Shown: positions 1 through 7,960 of the stretch, one piece after another
How the letters are laid out: each line of letters begins with the position of its first letter
Numbering within the stretch: position 1 is the first letter of the stretch
Assembly (NCBI GenBank): GCA_040219355.1
Contig: JAVJSN010000015.1
Span: 186,001 to 250,000 of the forward strand
DNA length: 64,000 nucleotides
From: MH13 sp040219355
Lineage (GTDB): Bacteria; Pseudomonadota; Alphaproteobacteria; Rhizobiales; MH13
Direction of reading: 5' to 3'
The notes under the pieces: model-generated
Seen by the model: the letters and a program-made list of their open reading frames with translations, nothing else
Database searches by the model: none
Told to the model about the DNA's origin: nothing
Position numbers and translations under genes: made by a program

Positions 1-500
1 AAGTTTTCGAGCGTGAAATCAAAGCTGGTCAGCACGTTGACGCCGGAGCCGGTGACAGTCGGCTCGCTTTGTCGAACGTCGATCGGGTTATCGAGAAAAT
101 CCTGCGTGACTTCAGCCTGCAGCTGGAAACGCTCGCGGAAGCCGCCTTCCAAATCGCCCAAGGCGCAGGAAAGCTCACGGCCGGTCAGCGTGCAGCGCTC
201 GTCTAAACCGGTGACCGTCAGGCCCTCGGGAATTTGGTCGGTAAAGGCTGCCTCGATCACCGGTTGGTTGGGCGAGGAGTTGCGCATGCGGTATTCTAAC
301 GCGACCTCATCACCAACGGCTTCGGGATCGCCGCGAAAGCGCTCGGTGAGCAGCATGCTGGGCGCGCGCAGATCGGCAAGTTCCACCGGTTTGACGGAGA
401 TCCAGAAGTTGGCGAGCAACGGCCCCAGAACGACCAGAATGACGATCAGTGCGGTTGGCAACAACATGCCAAAGGCGAGCTTCGCCTCGCGCTTGCGCAT
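1..500 (-). CDS. Sugar ABC transporter permease (MalF-like), N-terminal part with an inserted DUF11-like extracytoplasmic domain
   Basis: The gene runs off the window start; 166 residues are visible from an ATG at 500. It begins with a basic cytoplasmic tip and one membrane helix (about residues 8-30). About 115 polar residues follow before the motif FDFTLEN, which normally stands just ahead of the second helix block of MalF/UgpA-type permeases. The polar stretch has the pattern of a DUF11/Ig-like beta domain (hydrophobic-alternating strands, a D-x-I-P-E-G-L turn, paired cysteines in DERCTL and LSCAL). The gene follows the sugar-binding-protein gene on the same strand, so the two are probably one uptake operon. 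Permease identity is inferred because the transmembrane core and EAA loop lie outside the window. Confidence 0.7.
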   Translation of the reverse strand, partial: MRKREAKLAFGMLLPTALIVILVVLGPLLANFWISVKPVELADLRAPSMLLTERFRGDPEAVGDEVALEYRMRNSSPNQPVIEAAFTDQIPEGLTVTGLDERCTLTGRELSCALGDLEGGFRERFQLQAEVTQDFLDNPIDVRQSEPTVTGSGVNVLTSFDFTLEN

Positions 501-651
501 GGGGCCGGACCCTCTGGGCGGGCCAAGGGGGGATCTGGGTCCCGATCCTTTTTGTGGTCCCAGAGAAGAAGAGTCAGCAATCGACACGGCGTTCACCCGG
601 TGCGGTCAGACACAATGCATGTTCGCAAATATTGGGTGCCGGAGGGGGAGG

Positions 652-680
652 TGCGGTGCCGCCAAAAAAGCCGCACCGCA
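652..680 (-). other. Hairpin between binding-protein gene and permease gene
   Basis: TGCGGTGC at 652-659 pairs perfectly with GCACCGCA at 673-680. A run of A (T on the transcribed strand) lies in the loop rather than after the stem, so this is not a normal terminator. Its place between binding protein and permease genes suggests an mRNA-stabilising or partial-attenuation hairpin that raises binding-protein dosage. That role is inferred. Confidence 0.4.
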
Positions 681-701
681 TCCAGCATTTTTTAAGGCAG
701 C

Positions 702-2051
702 CTATTCGATGGCGGCTGCCAGCTCTTCGTTGATGATCGCCACGGTGGCGGCAGCATCACGCTCGCCATCGATGAACTCGCGCACATAGCGGTTGATGAT
801 CTGCGAGTTGATGATCTGCGAAGCAATTGAAAGCTGCCCTTCGCTCACGCCCCAGCGGTCGGCGGTTTCAAGACCGGCAACGATGCTGCCAATGACCTCC
901 TCAGGATAAAGGTCGGACAGCGGCGCACGGCGATCCACGCCGACATCCAGCATCGACCAACCATCCACAAATTCCGTTGGATTGTCTTCGGTGCCGCGGC
1001 GGACCGGGAACTTGCCTTCCGGCGCGATGGAGAGCGTCGCCATATAGCCTTCGCTCATCGAATAGGCGACGAAGTCCTGTGCCACATCCAGATTGGCACC
1101 AGAGGTGATGCCGAGATAGCGGATGTCCGCCCACGCCGCGCCATCAGGATTGGACGGGCCGGAGATGGTGGTCACGACACCGGTGTTGGAGGCGAGTTCA
1201 CGCGATGTCGGGTCGTCATTAACAGTCGGTGGGGCGCTGTCACGCAGACCGGCCAGCTCATCCAAGATGAATGGCGACCAGATGATCATCGCGGCCTGAC
1301 CAGCGAAGTAGAGCTCACGCGATTGCTGCCAGAAAAGGTCGCCTGGAGGGGAGGCCTCGGCAATGGCTTTGTAGAATTCCAGAACTTCGATGGTTGAGGC
1401 TTCGTCGAGCGGCGCAAAACCATCATCGTCGATCGGCGAGACGCCATTGGCGAGGAACACATGCTCCAGCACCTGGCTCATAAAGTTTTCGTCGATCTTC
1501 GTGGCGGCGACAAAGCCGAACAGTTCCGGCGGATTGTGCAGCGCTTCGACGGCGGCCAGAATGCTGTCGTAGGATGTTGGTGGTTCAAGACCTGCAGCTT
1601 CGAAAAGGTCGGTGCGGTAGATCACCATTTGGGTCCAGCCATCCACCGGCACAGCGGCGTAGATACCATCTTCAATGGAGGCCATTTCCAGCGCGCCGGG
1701 AGCAAACGTGTCCACGCCCAGATCATCGATGATGTCGGTGGCGGCGTCCGGATCAAGAATGCCAGCTTCGTTCCACGGCAGCACATATTGCAGCGTGTGG
1801 TAAATCACGTCTGGCAGATCGCCTGCCGCGAAGGCAGCCGTTGCCCGGGTGCCCAGATCGGACTCGGTAACCGGGATGACCTGTACTTCGTTGCCCGTGG
1901 CGGCGGCGAAGTCGGCAGCCATTTGTTCCTGAATGGCCAGGCGTTCAGGCTGCTCTTCGGTCGTCCAGAAGCGGATCGTCTCGGCACTGGCTGTCGAGGC
2001 CAGGAATGTGCCGGCCAAAAGCATGGTGACGGTGAGGGTGGTTCTCTTCAT
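702..2051 (-). CDS. Sugar ABC transporter extracellular solute-binding protein (family 1)
   Basis: 449 residues with a clear Sec signal peptide ending in STASA before ETIRFW. The mature protein has the MalE/UgpB-type fold signature: FWTTEEQPERLAIQEQ, then a two-lobe periplasmic binding protein of usual length with G-x-P-x-A-Y segments late in the chain. It captures a sugar or sugar-like compound in the periplasm and delivers it to the permease encoded next to it (1-500). No ATPase gene is seen before the window edge. The 5' untranslated region carries a LacI-type operator and two short hairpins, so expression is probably controlled by a LacI-family repressor encoded elsewhere. The substrate cannot be read from sequence. 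Confidence 0.85.
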   Translation of the reverse strand: MKRTTLTVTMLLAGTFLASTASAETIRFWTTEEQPERLAIQEQMAADFAAATGNEVQVIPVTESDLGTRATAAFAAGDLPDVIYHTLQYVLPWNEAGILDPDAATDIIDDLGVDTFAPGALEMASIEDGIYAAVPVDGWTQMVIYRTDLFEAAGLEPPTSYDSILAAVEALHNPPELFGFVAATKIDENFMSQVLEHVFLANGVSPIDDDGFAPLDEASTIEVLEFYKAIAEASPPGDLFWQQSRELYFAGQAAMIIWSPFILDELAGLRDSAPPTVNDDPTSRELASNTGVVTTISGPSNPDGAAWADIRYLGITSGANLDVAQDFVAYSMSEGYMATLSIAPEGKFPVRRGTEDNPTEFVDGWSMLDVGVDRRAPLSDLYPEEVIGSIVAGLETADRWGVSEGQLSIASQIINSQIINRYVREFIDGERDAAATVAIINEELAAAIE

Positions 2052-2070
2052 CGCAAGTCTCCCTAGTACT

Positions 2071-2082
2071 GGAAGCGCTTTC
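2071..2082. promoter_or_regulatory. LacI-family operator upstream of the sugar ABC operon
   Basis: GGAAGCGCTTTC matches the GAAAGCGCTTTC palindrome used by many LacI/GalR repressors (AAGCGCTT core perfect). It lies about 20 bases upstream of the binding-protein start. Two short hairpins follow on the far side: CGTAGG/CCTACG at 2082-2097 and CCTCG/CGAGG near 2107-2121. A similar site stands before the MFS relic at 56262. Confidence 0.55.
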
Positions 2083-2192
2083 GTAGGCTCACCTACGTCG
2101 CGCCCGACCTCGTTGATCGAGGCTCGGTTGAAAGCGTAGGGGATGACAAAACCTTCGTCCAGCCTAAGAAATAGGCAGGTTTGGCGATGCGT

Positions 2193-2723
2193 CTAGGTGC
2201 GTTTGCCGAACCACATGCGGCGCAGCAGCCCATCTTTGCGAACAAATTGGTGGTAGAGCGCCGCTGCGATATGTCCGGCGATGAGCAGCATCAAAGCGAT
2301 GGCGAAAATGCCGTGGGCGATGCGCGGTGGCAGATCATCAAAGGTCATCGGAAGCGGGTCGCCAGAGCCGCCGAAAACGATGGGTGGCAGGCCAGCCAGC
2401 ACGCTCATGCCAATACCCGAGGCGAGCATGCCGAAGATCAACAGGTAGAAGGCCCAATGCGCCCATCTGGACAGCGTGTTGAGGCTTGAATTGCCAATGT
2501 CAGCTTCAGGTGGGTGAGCGGTGCGAAGGCGCACGATAAGGCGCACCACCATCAACATCAAGATCGTGATGCCGACGATCATATGGCCCTGCAAGCCTTC
2601 GATCTTGTTGGGATGGTCGTTGGGCATGGCATCCAAAATGAATGTGCCGCCGAAAAGCGCAAGGAGAATGAGGATCGCCAAGACCCAGTGCAAAGCGACA
2701 AGTGCGGGGTGGTAGCGGGTCAT
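2193..2723 (-). CDS. Cytochrome b561 family membrane protein
   Basis: 176 residues with four hydrophobic helices (about 9-30, 45-65, 88-112, 140-162), typical of the bacterial cytochrome b561/CybB family. Histidines suited to haem ligation appear in helix 1 (ALHWVL), helix 2 (LQGHMIVG), helix 3 (WAHWAFY) and helix 4 (AGHIAAALYH). Family members move electrons between quinol and a periplasmic or membrane partner. The gene is divergent from a MarR regulator with a palindrome between them, so MarR control is likely. The physiological partner is not evident. Confidence 0.85.
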   Translation of the reverse strand: MTRYHPALVALHWVLAILILLALFGGTFILDAMPNDHPNKIEGLQGHMIVGITILMLMVVRLIVRLRTAHPPEADIGNSSLNTLSRWAHWAFYLLIFGMLASGIGMSVLAGLPPIVFGGSGDPLPMTFDDLPPRIAHGIFAIALMLLIAGHIAAALYHQFVRKDGLLRRMWFGKRT

Positions 2724-2778
2724 AGCGAAGCTCCCTTCAGACCTTTGGTGATTGGTTCTTAGCGTAGTTTCCTTATTG

Positions 2779-2791
2779 TTGCAATATGCAA
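2779..2791. promoter_or_regulatory. Candidate MarR operator between cytochrome b561 and marR
   Basis: TTGCAATATGCAA is a perfect inverted repeat (TTGCA-ATA-TGCAA) in the 119-base divergent spacer. MarR-family repressors commonly bind TTGC/GCAA-type palindromes between their own gene and a divergent target. Functional assignment is inferred. Confidence 0.5.
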
Positions 2792-2842
2792 ATGTTGCGA
2801 AACGCGACTGTTTTGCCTATGCCCGCCCATCATGGGTGACGT

Positions 2843-3322
2843 ATGACAGATGACAAGGCGCTCACATCCGATGCCATTCGTGCGGCGCGCGAAGGCAGCG
2901 TCGGCTGGTTGATTCAGCGGCTTGCCGGACAATTGGATCGCGCGATGGATGAAAAACTCGCGCCGCACAGGCTGACGATCCAGCAGTTTGCAATTGTGAT
3001 GACCGTTCTGGAGCATGATGGTCTGACGCAAAGCGAAATCGGAAATCGATTCCGCTCGCCTGCCTACAAAATCACCCGGTCGATCGATGCGCTTGAGGCG
3101 GACGGTTTCCTGGAGCGGCGCGCCCATCCAGCCTCGCGGCGGACCAACACCGTTCACGCGACGGCCAAGGCCCTGCAGCTTGCTCCGACGCTGATCGCGA
3201 TCATCGACGAGGTGAACCAGCAGCTGCTTGCGGGGTTGGATTCACGCGATGACCGCGGAGTCCATGCGTTGCTCAGCCAGATGCTTGCGCGCAACGACCT
3301 ATCAAAAGTGGACCCCGTCTAA
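2843..3322 (+). CDS. MarR family transcriptional regulator
   Basis: 159 residues. A winged-helix core is visible: LTIQQFAIVMTVLEHDGLTQSEIG (helices 1-3), the recognition helix near SPAYKITRSIDALEADGFLERR, and the wing with HPASRRTNTVHAT. The C-terminal helix forms the dimer interface in the family. It is divergent from cytochrome b561 and ends in a 4-base convergent overlap with rutR. It probably represses the b561 gene and itself in response to a small phenolic or oxidising ligand, as is usual for the family; the ligand is unknown. Confidence 0.85.
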   Translation: MTDDKALTSDAIRAAREGSVGWLIQRLAGQLDRAMDEKLAPHRLTIQQFAIVMTVLEHDGLTQSEIGNRFRSPAYKITRSIDALEADGFLERRAHPASRRTNTVHATAKALQLAPTLIAIIDEVNQQLLAGLDSRDDRGVHALLSQMLARNDLSKVDPV

Positions 3323-3933
3323 CGCGGTCGCACGCCATTCAAAAGGATCGACAGCACCGCCTGCGAAGCCTGCTCATTGAAGCCCGGCTTCTTCGATTGC
3401 GCGCCAGTGACCGCATCGATCTGTGCTTCGAAATCGGCATAATGCTGGGTGGTCGCCCATATCATGAAGATCAAATGCACCGGATCGACGGGCGCCAGTT
3501 TGCCGTCGTCAATCCAGCCTTGGAGGATGGTAGCCTTGTCCTCCACCAGCGATTTCAGGCGGGTTTCCAGAAAGTCCTTTAGGATCGGGGCGCCAGCCAG
3601 AACCTCGGAGGCAAAGAGCCGTGAGGCATGCGGGCGATCGGCTGACATGCGCATCTTGAGCGTGATGTAGCGGCGCAGCTCTTCCACCGGATCGGCGGTA
3701 GGATCGAGTGTCATCAGCGGCGAAAGCCACTCTTCGACGATCTGTTCGAGAACGGTTCTATAGATCACTTCCTTGGAAGGGAAATAATAGAGCAGGTTTG
3801 GCTTGGACATGCCCGCCTTGTCGGCAATCGCGTCAATCGTGGCGCCATGATAACCGCGCGATGAAAACTCGCTGACCGCCGCCTCGGCGATCGCAGCACG
3901 GTTTTCCAATTGAATGCGGCTTGGCTTTGACAA
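3319..3933 (-). CDS. rutR: TetR-family regulator RutR-like, pyrimidine-responsive
   Basis: About 204 residues from a TTG at 3933. The open frame extends to a TTG at 4038 that lies inside the operator palindrome, so that start is unlikely, and no ATG or GTG lies between. The N-terminal HTH (residues about 10-55) includes SSRGYHGATIDAIADKAGMSKPNLLYYF, closely RutR-like; the C-terminal ligand domain carries HLIFMIWATTQHYADFE, also typical of RutR. In E. coli RutR binds TTGACCA-NN-TGGTCAA and is released by uracil/thymine. Here it is divergent from a reductive pyrimidine operon with such a box between them, and another box stands before cofG. Start choice is uncertain; no strong Shine-Dalgarno is visible. 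Confidence 0.82.
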   Translation of the reverse strand: MSKPSRIQLENRAAIAEAAVSEFSSRGYHGATIDAIADKAGMSKPNLLYYFPSKEVIYRTVLEQIVEEWLSPLMTLDPTADPVEELRRYITLKMRMSADRPHASRLFASEVLAGAPILKDFLETRLKSLVEDKATILQGWIDDGKLAPVDPVHLIFMIWATTQHYADFEAQIDAVTGAQSKKPGFNEQASQAVLSILLNGVRPR

Positions 3934-4022
3934 AGATCGGACTCGTAACCGGCGGGGCGTGCAAGAAGGGCACCTAGAAAGGCATAAAGTGACGATTTCA
4001 GCAACGGCCGAGCGGAAAACTT

Positions 4023-4038
4023 TCGACCAAATGGTCAA
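4023..4038. promoter_or_regulatory. RutR operator before the pyrimidine/hydantoin operon
   Basis: TCGACCAAATGGTCAA matches the RutR palindrome TTGACCA-NN-TGGTCAA at 13 of 14 defined bases. It sits between rutR and the M20 hydrolase gene, just ahead of a possible -35 element TTGACG at 4043-4048. The core GACCAAATGGTC is identical to that of the site before cofG (18445-18460). Confidence 0.8.
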
Positions 4039-4104
4039 AATCTTGACGTCGGGCCAATTGCGGTCTTCACTGCCTAAACCGTTTGCAGCGATGAGGGGAA
4101 CACA

Positions 4105-5379
4105 ATGGGGTCAATAGGCAACCCGCCAGGAAATCAGCCAGGTGAAAACTTGCGGATCAATCCTGAGCGCCTGTGGGATTCGCTGATGGATATGGCGAAG
4201 ATCGGCCCTGGAATCGCCGGTGGTAACAACCGCCAGACAGTGACTGACGAGGATGCCGAGGGTCGCAGGCTGTTCCAGAAATGGTGCGAAGACGCCGGAC
4301 TGACCATGGGTGTCGATGAGATGGGCACCATGTTCATGCGCCGCGAGGGAACCGACCCCGACGCCCTGCCGGTCTATGTCGGCTCGCATCTGGATACCCA
4401 GCCCACCGGCGGCAAATATGATGGTGTGCTCGGCGTGCTGGCCGGCCTGGAAATCGTCCGCACGATGAACGATCTGGATATTAAGACCAAGCACCCCATT
4501 GTGGTGACCAACTGGACCAATGAGGAGGGCACGCGCTACGCCCCGGCCATGATGGCCTCAGGCGTTTTCGCTGGCGTGCTGGAACAGGAAGATGTCTACA
4601 CCCGCGTGGACGCCGAGGGCAAAAAATTCGTCGATGAGCTGGAACGGATCGGCTGGAAGGGAACGGAGAAGGTTGGCGACCGCAAGATGCACGCGTTCTT
4701 TGAGCTGCATATCGAGCAAGGCCCGATCCTGGAAGCCGAAGGCAAGGATATTGGCGTCGTCACCCACGGGCAGGGGCTGCGCTGGATTGAATGTACGGTG
4801 ACCGGCAAGGAAAGCCACACGGGTTCCACGCCGATGCCGATGCGCAAGAATGCCGGGCGCGGGCTCGCCCAGATCACCGAGTTGGTGCACACCATTGCCA
4901 TGGACAACGCGCCCAACGCCGTGGGTGCCATCGGCCATATCGACGTCTATCCCAACTCGCGCAACATCATTCCGGGCAAGGTGGTGTTCACCATCGATTT
5001 CCGCTCGCATGAGCTGGATCGGCTGAACGGCATGGTTACACGCTTTGAGGCCGAAGCGCCGAAGCTGTGCGATGCGATCGGCGTGGAGCTGTCTCACGAG
5101 ATTGTCGGCCAGTTCGATCCACCGGCCTTTGACGAGGGCTGCGTTGGCATGATCCGCGAGGCTGCCGAGCGCCTTGGCTATTCGCACATGGATATTGTGT
5201 CTGGCGCCGGGCACGACGCCTGCTGGATCAACCGGCTTTATCCCACCGCTATGGTCATGTGCCCCTGCGTCGATGGCCTGTCGCACAATGAGGCCGAGGA
5301 GATAACCAAGGACTGGGCCCGCGCCGGGGCGGATGTGCTGTTCCACGCAGTGGTCGAAAAAGCGGAGATCGTGGGGTGA
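4105..5379 (+). CDS. M20-family N-carbamoyl amidohydrolase (beta-ureidopropionase / N-carbamoyl-amino-acid hydrolase)
   Basis: 424 residues of the HyuC/AmaB/allantoate amidohydrolase type. Metal-binding signatures are visible: YVGSHLDTQPTGGKYDGVLG (His and bridging Asp), TNWTNEEGTRYAP (acidic pair), FELHIEQGP, and the late HDA/H motifs SGAGHDACW and GLSHNEAE. It hydrolyses an N-carbamoyl amino acid; beside dihydropyrimidinase the expected substrate is N-carbamoyl-beta-alanine, giving beta-alanine, CO2 and ammonia. A GAGGGG ribosome site lies at 4093-4098. It is the first gene of the RutR-boxed operon. An allantoate or L-carbamoylase activity cannot be excluded by sequence. Confidence 0.88.
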   Translation: MGSIGNPPGNQPGENLRINPERLWDSLMDMAKIGPGIAGGNNRQTVTDEDAEGRRLFQKWCEDAGLTMGVDEMGTMFMRREGTDPDALPVYVGSHLDTQPTGGKYDGVLGVLAGLEIVRTMNDLDIKTKHPIVVTNWTNEEGTRYAPAMMASGVFAGVLEQEDVYTRVDAEGKKFVDELERIGWKGTEKVGDRKMHAFFELHIEQGPILEAEGKDIGVVTHGQGLRWIECTVTGKESHTGSTPMPMRKNAGRGLAQITELVHTIAMDNAPNAVGAIGHIDVYPNSRNIIPGKVVFTIDFRSHELDRLNGMVTRFEAEAPKLCDAIGVELSHEIVGQFDPPAFDEGCVGMIREAAERLGYSHMDIVSGAGHDACWINRLYPTAMVMCPCVDGLSHNEAEEITKDWARAGADVLFHAVVEKAEIVG

Positions 5380-6125
5380 GCCAGGTTGGCATCTTGCCGG
5401 ATGGAACCCGCGTGGACCTGCTGAGGGTTTGCGAAGATTGGAGGCGGCAGTTGTTGTTACCTGCCGATGCAGCTGAAGCTCGGCGATGCCTTGATGCTTA
5501 CGGCGAGACAGCTAATATATGGCTCGGTTTCCCAGATTTTCCCCGGAAAGTGGCTCAAAATCTTGGATATGAATACAAGACTGACCGTATTCCTGTAGAC
5601 GAATGGAAGTCTATCAGTAAGAAATTCTTGGATATTGTTCGACACAAGCATCCAGAGCTAGTTGGCCAGCATGTCTATTTTTTATCGATTTTTCGAGACG
5701 GTATCGTTTGTCAGGGAGCTCACGCTTCCTGCTCGACTGTATGTTCAGGCTTCATTGATGCCGAAGAGTTCTATTGCGCCTTCGAATTTGGAGATGTTGA
5801 CTTTTACCTGGGCAATGGATGCCGCCTTCTAACCGACCCGCGTTGGTTTTATACGGCCAGCGTGGCCTCTCTCAAAGAATTTCAGTCTAACAACCTCTAT
5901 TGGGACGGTGTTTATTCGTTCACTGCCGGCCTGGCGCTTTCCATCATAGCCAGATATCGGGCTGGCCAACCAAGTATGGAGCCGCCAAACCGCGAGCCGA
6001 TGCAATATGAGCCCGTCCCCAAAACCGGTAAAATCCTGAAAGAAATCAAAGATAACCAAGGCATTCCTATTTTTAGGATATTGGAAGTCGAATCTGACTC
6101 AGTCCCTGAGGGAGAAAATCCATGA
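5376..6125 (+). CDS. Hypothetical protein wedged between hydrolase and hydantoinase genes
   Basis: 249 residues from a GTG that overlaps the preceding stop by 4 bases; its end overlaps the hydA start by 4 bases. No family is recognised. It is soluble, with several cysteines in the middle (CQGAHASCSTVCSG), an aromatic stretch (CAFEFGDVDFYLGNGC) and a polar tail. The stretch from about 5500 to 6080 is visibly richer in A+T than its neighbours, with codons rare in them. It is fully coupled translationally yet has no known place in pyrimidine catabolism, so it may be an inserted accessory gene. Confidence 0.7.
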   Translation: MSQVGILPDGTRVDLLRVCEDWRRQLLLPADAAEARRCLDAYGETANIWLGFPDFPRKVAQNLGYEYKTDRIPVDEWKSISKKFLDIVRHKHPELVGQHVYFLSIFRDGIVCQGAHASCSTVCSGFIDAEEFYCAFEFGDVDFYLGNGCRLLTDPRWFYTASVASLKEFQSNNLYWDGVYSFTAGLALSIIARYRAGQPSMEPPNREPMQYEPVPKTGKILKEIKDNQGIPIFRILEVESDSVPEGENP

Positions 6126-7573
6126 CCACCATCATCAAGAACGGCACGATCGTTACTGCCGATCTGACCTACAAGGCTGACGTTAAAATCGAAGACGGCA
6201 CCATCACCGAAATCGGGCCGAATCTATCGGGCGGCACGGATCTGGATGCCAGCGGCTGCTACGTCATGCCGGGCGGGATCGACCCGCATGTGCATCTGGA
6301 AATGCCGTTTATGGGCACGTACTCGTCGGATGATTTTGAGAGCGGCACGCGTGCTGGTCTTGCTGGTGGCACGACCATGGTGGTGGATTTTTGCCTGCCG
6401 AATCCGGACCAATCGCTGCTCGAAGCGTTGCAACGCTGGGACAACAAGACGAGCCGCGCGAACTGCGATTATTCGTTCCACATGGCCATCACCTGGTGGG
6501 GTGAGCAGGTGTGGAACGAGATGGATGATGTGGTGAAGCGCGGCATCAACACCTTCAAGCACTTCATGGCCTACAAGGGCGCCTTGATGGTGGATGATGA
6601 TGAGATGTTCTCATCCTTCCAGCGCTGCGCGGCGCTGGGCGCTTTGCCGCTGGTGCATGCCGAGAACGGCGATGTGGTGGCGCAGCTTCAGCAGAAACTG
6701 CTCGCCGAGGGCAACAACGGACCGGAAGCGCACGCCTATTCTCGCCCGGCGGAAGTGGAGGGTGAGGCGACCAACCGTGCCATCATGATTGCTGATATGG
6801 CGGGCGTTCCGGTCTACATCGTGCACACCTCGTCCGAGCAGGCGCATGAGGCGATTCGCAGGGCGCGGCAGAACGGCATCCGCGCCTATGGCGAGCCACT
6901 GATCCAACATCTGACGCTGGATGACTCAGAGTACAAGCACCCCGATTGGGACCATGCAGCGCGGCGCGTGATGAGCCCACCGTTCCGCGACAAGAAGCAT
7001 CAGGACAGCCTGTGGGCGGGGCTCGCGGCTGGGTCGCTGCAGGTGGTGGCGACCGACCACTGCGCCTTCACCACCGAACAGAAGCGCAACGGCGTCGGCG
7101 ATTTCACGCTGATCCCTAATGGCACCGGCGGGCTGGAGGATCGCATGCCGATGCTGTGGACCTATGGTGTCGCAACCGGCCGGCTGACCATGAATGAGTT
7201 CGTAGCCGTGACATCCACCAACATTGCCAAAATCCTCAACGTCTACCCAAAAAAGGGTGCGATTTTGGTGGGCGCGGATGCTGACATCGTGGTGTGGGAC
7301 CCGGCCAAAGAGAAGACCATCACCGCCGACAAACAACAGTCGGCCATCGACTACAACGTCTTCGAAGGCAAGCATGTGAAGGGCCTGCCGCGCTACACGC
7401 TGACGCGGGGGATGGTTGCGATCGACGATGGTGAGGTGAAAACGCGGGAAGGCCACGGCAAGTTTGTCGAGCGCGAACCGTTCCAGGCGGTGAACACCGC
7501 GCTTTCCACCTGGAAAGAGGTGACCGCGCCACGCAAAGTGGAGCGCACTGGCATTCCGGCAAGTGGGGTTTAG
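6122..7573 (+). CDS. hydA: Dihydropyrimidinase / D-hydantoinase
   Basis: 483 residues, normal length for the cyclic amidohydrolase family. Binuclear metal signatures: DPHVHLEMPF (His56, His58), the lysine expected to be carboxylated in FMAYKGALM (Lys152), LVHAEN, YIVHTSSE, and VATDHCAF with the catalytic Asp. It opens dihydrouracil or a hydantoin to the N-carbamoyl amino acid, which the upstream M20 enzyme would hydrolyse. The ATG overlaps the stop of the preceding gene, indicating coupling. The RutR context favours dihydrouracil/dihydrothymine over exotic hydantoins. Confidence 0.92.
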   Translation: MTTIIKNGTIVTADLTYKADVKIEDGTITEIGPNLSGGTDLDASGCYVMPGGIDPHVHLEMPFMGTYSSDDFESGTRAGLAGGTTMVVDFCLPNPDQSLLEALQRWDNKTSRANCDYSFHMAITWWGEQVWNEMDDVVKRGINTFKHFMAYKGALMVDDDEMFSSFQRCAALGALPLVHAENGDVVAQLQQKLLAEGNNGPEAHAYSRPAEVEGEATNRAIMIADMAGVPVYIVHTSSEQAHEAIRRARQNGIRAYGEPLIQHLTLDDSEYKHPDWDHAARRVMSPPFRDKKHQDSLWAGLAAGSLQVVATDHCAFTTEQKRNGVGDFTLIPNGTGGLEDRMPMLWTYGVATGRLTMNEFVAVTSTNIAKILNVYPKKGAILVGADADIVVWDPAKEKTITADKQQSAIDYNVFEGKHVKGLPRYTLTRGMVAIDDGEVKTREGHGKFVEREPFQAVNTALSTWKEVTAPRKVERTGIPASGV

Positions 7574-7576
7574 AGT

Positions 7577-7960
7577 TTGGGCGCTTGGAGCCTTCCATTA
7601 TTGGTCGCAGCGTTTGTCGCGGTCTACGTGCTAATCGTCCTTGCACTTACATACGTCGTTAAGAGGTGGCTGCATACGGGATTGGCTGTGCTCGTCTGGT
7701 TGGGCGGAACTGTTTATCTGGCATATTCCATCCTTCATGGCCTCTGGTACTGCAGTAGGCCTCCTGTCTGGATCGAACCTGCCCCAGAGGCCGGCGGTGA
7801 TGGCACTTATGTGTTCAACTGCGATAGTGCTGGTGGTCTGATTACCTATTCATACAACACAGTTTTTGGTCCGTTAGGCGTCGGAGCTTTGCTTGTTGCA
7901 GGATGGTTTTTGATGAAGAGCCACATGAGTTCGGTGAGAAAAATCAATGAAAGTATTTAG
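7577..7960 (+). CDS. Small membrane protein, hypothetical
   Basis: 127 residues from a TTG three bases after the hydA stop. Three hydrophobic segments are visible (about 5-28, 34-53, 96-113) with a polar extracytoplasmic loop holding two cysteines (HGLWYCSRPP and VFNCDS). No family is recognised. It overlaps the next small gene by 14 bases. The start is uncertain because no Shine-Dalgarno sits ahead of the TTG. It looks like part of the accessory-gene insertion within the operon. Confidence 0.55.
   Translation: MGAWSLPLLVAAFVAVYVLIVLALTYVVKRWLHTGLAVLVWLGGTVYLAYSILHGLWYCSRPPVWIEPAPEAGGDGTYVFNCDSAGGLITYSYNTVFGPLGVGALLVAGWFLMKSHMSSVRKINESI

Noticed and set aside
652..680. Rho-independent terminator after the binding-protein gene
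   Set aside because: The T run is inside the loop, not after the stem, so it is kept only as a hairpin.
13..789. Long plus-strand open frame of 258 codons
   Set aside because: It lies opposite the sugar permease and the end of the binding-protein gene, whose residues make sense as proteins; the plus-strand translation has no family features.
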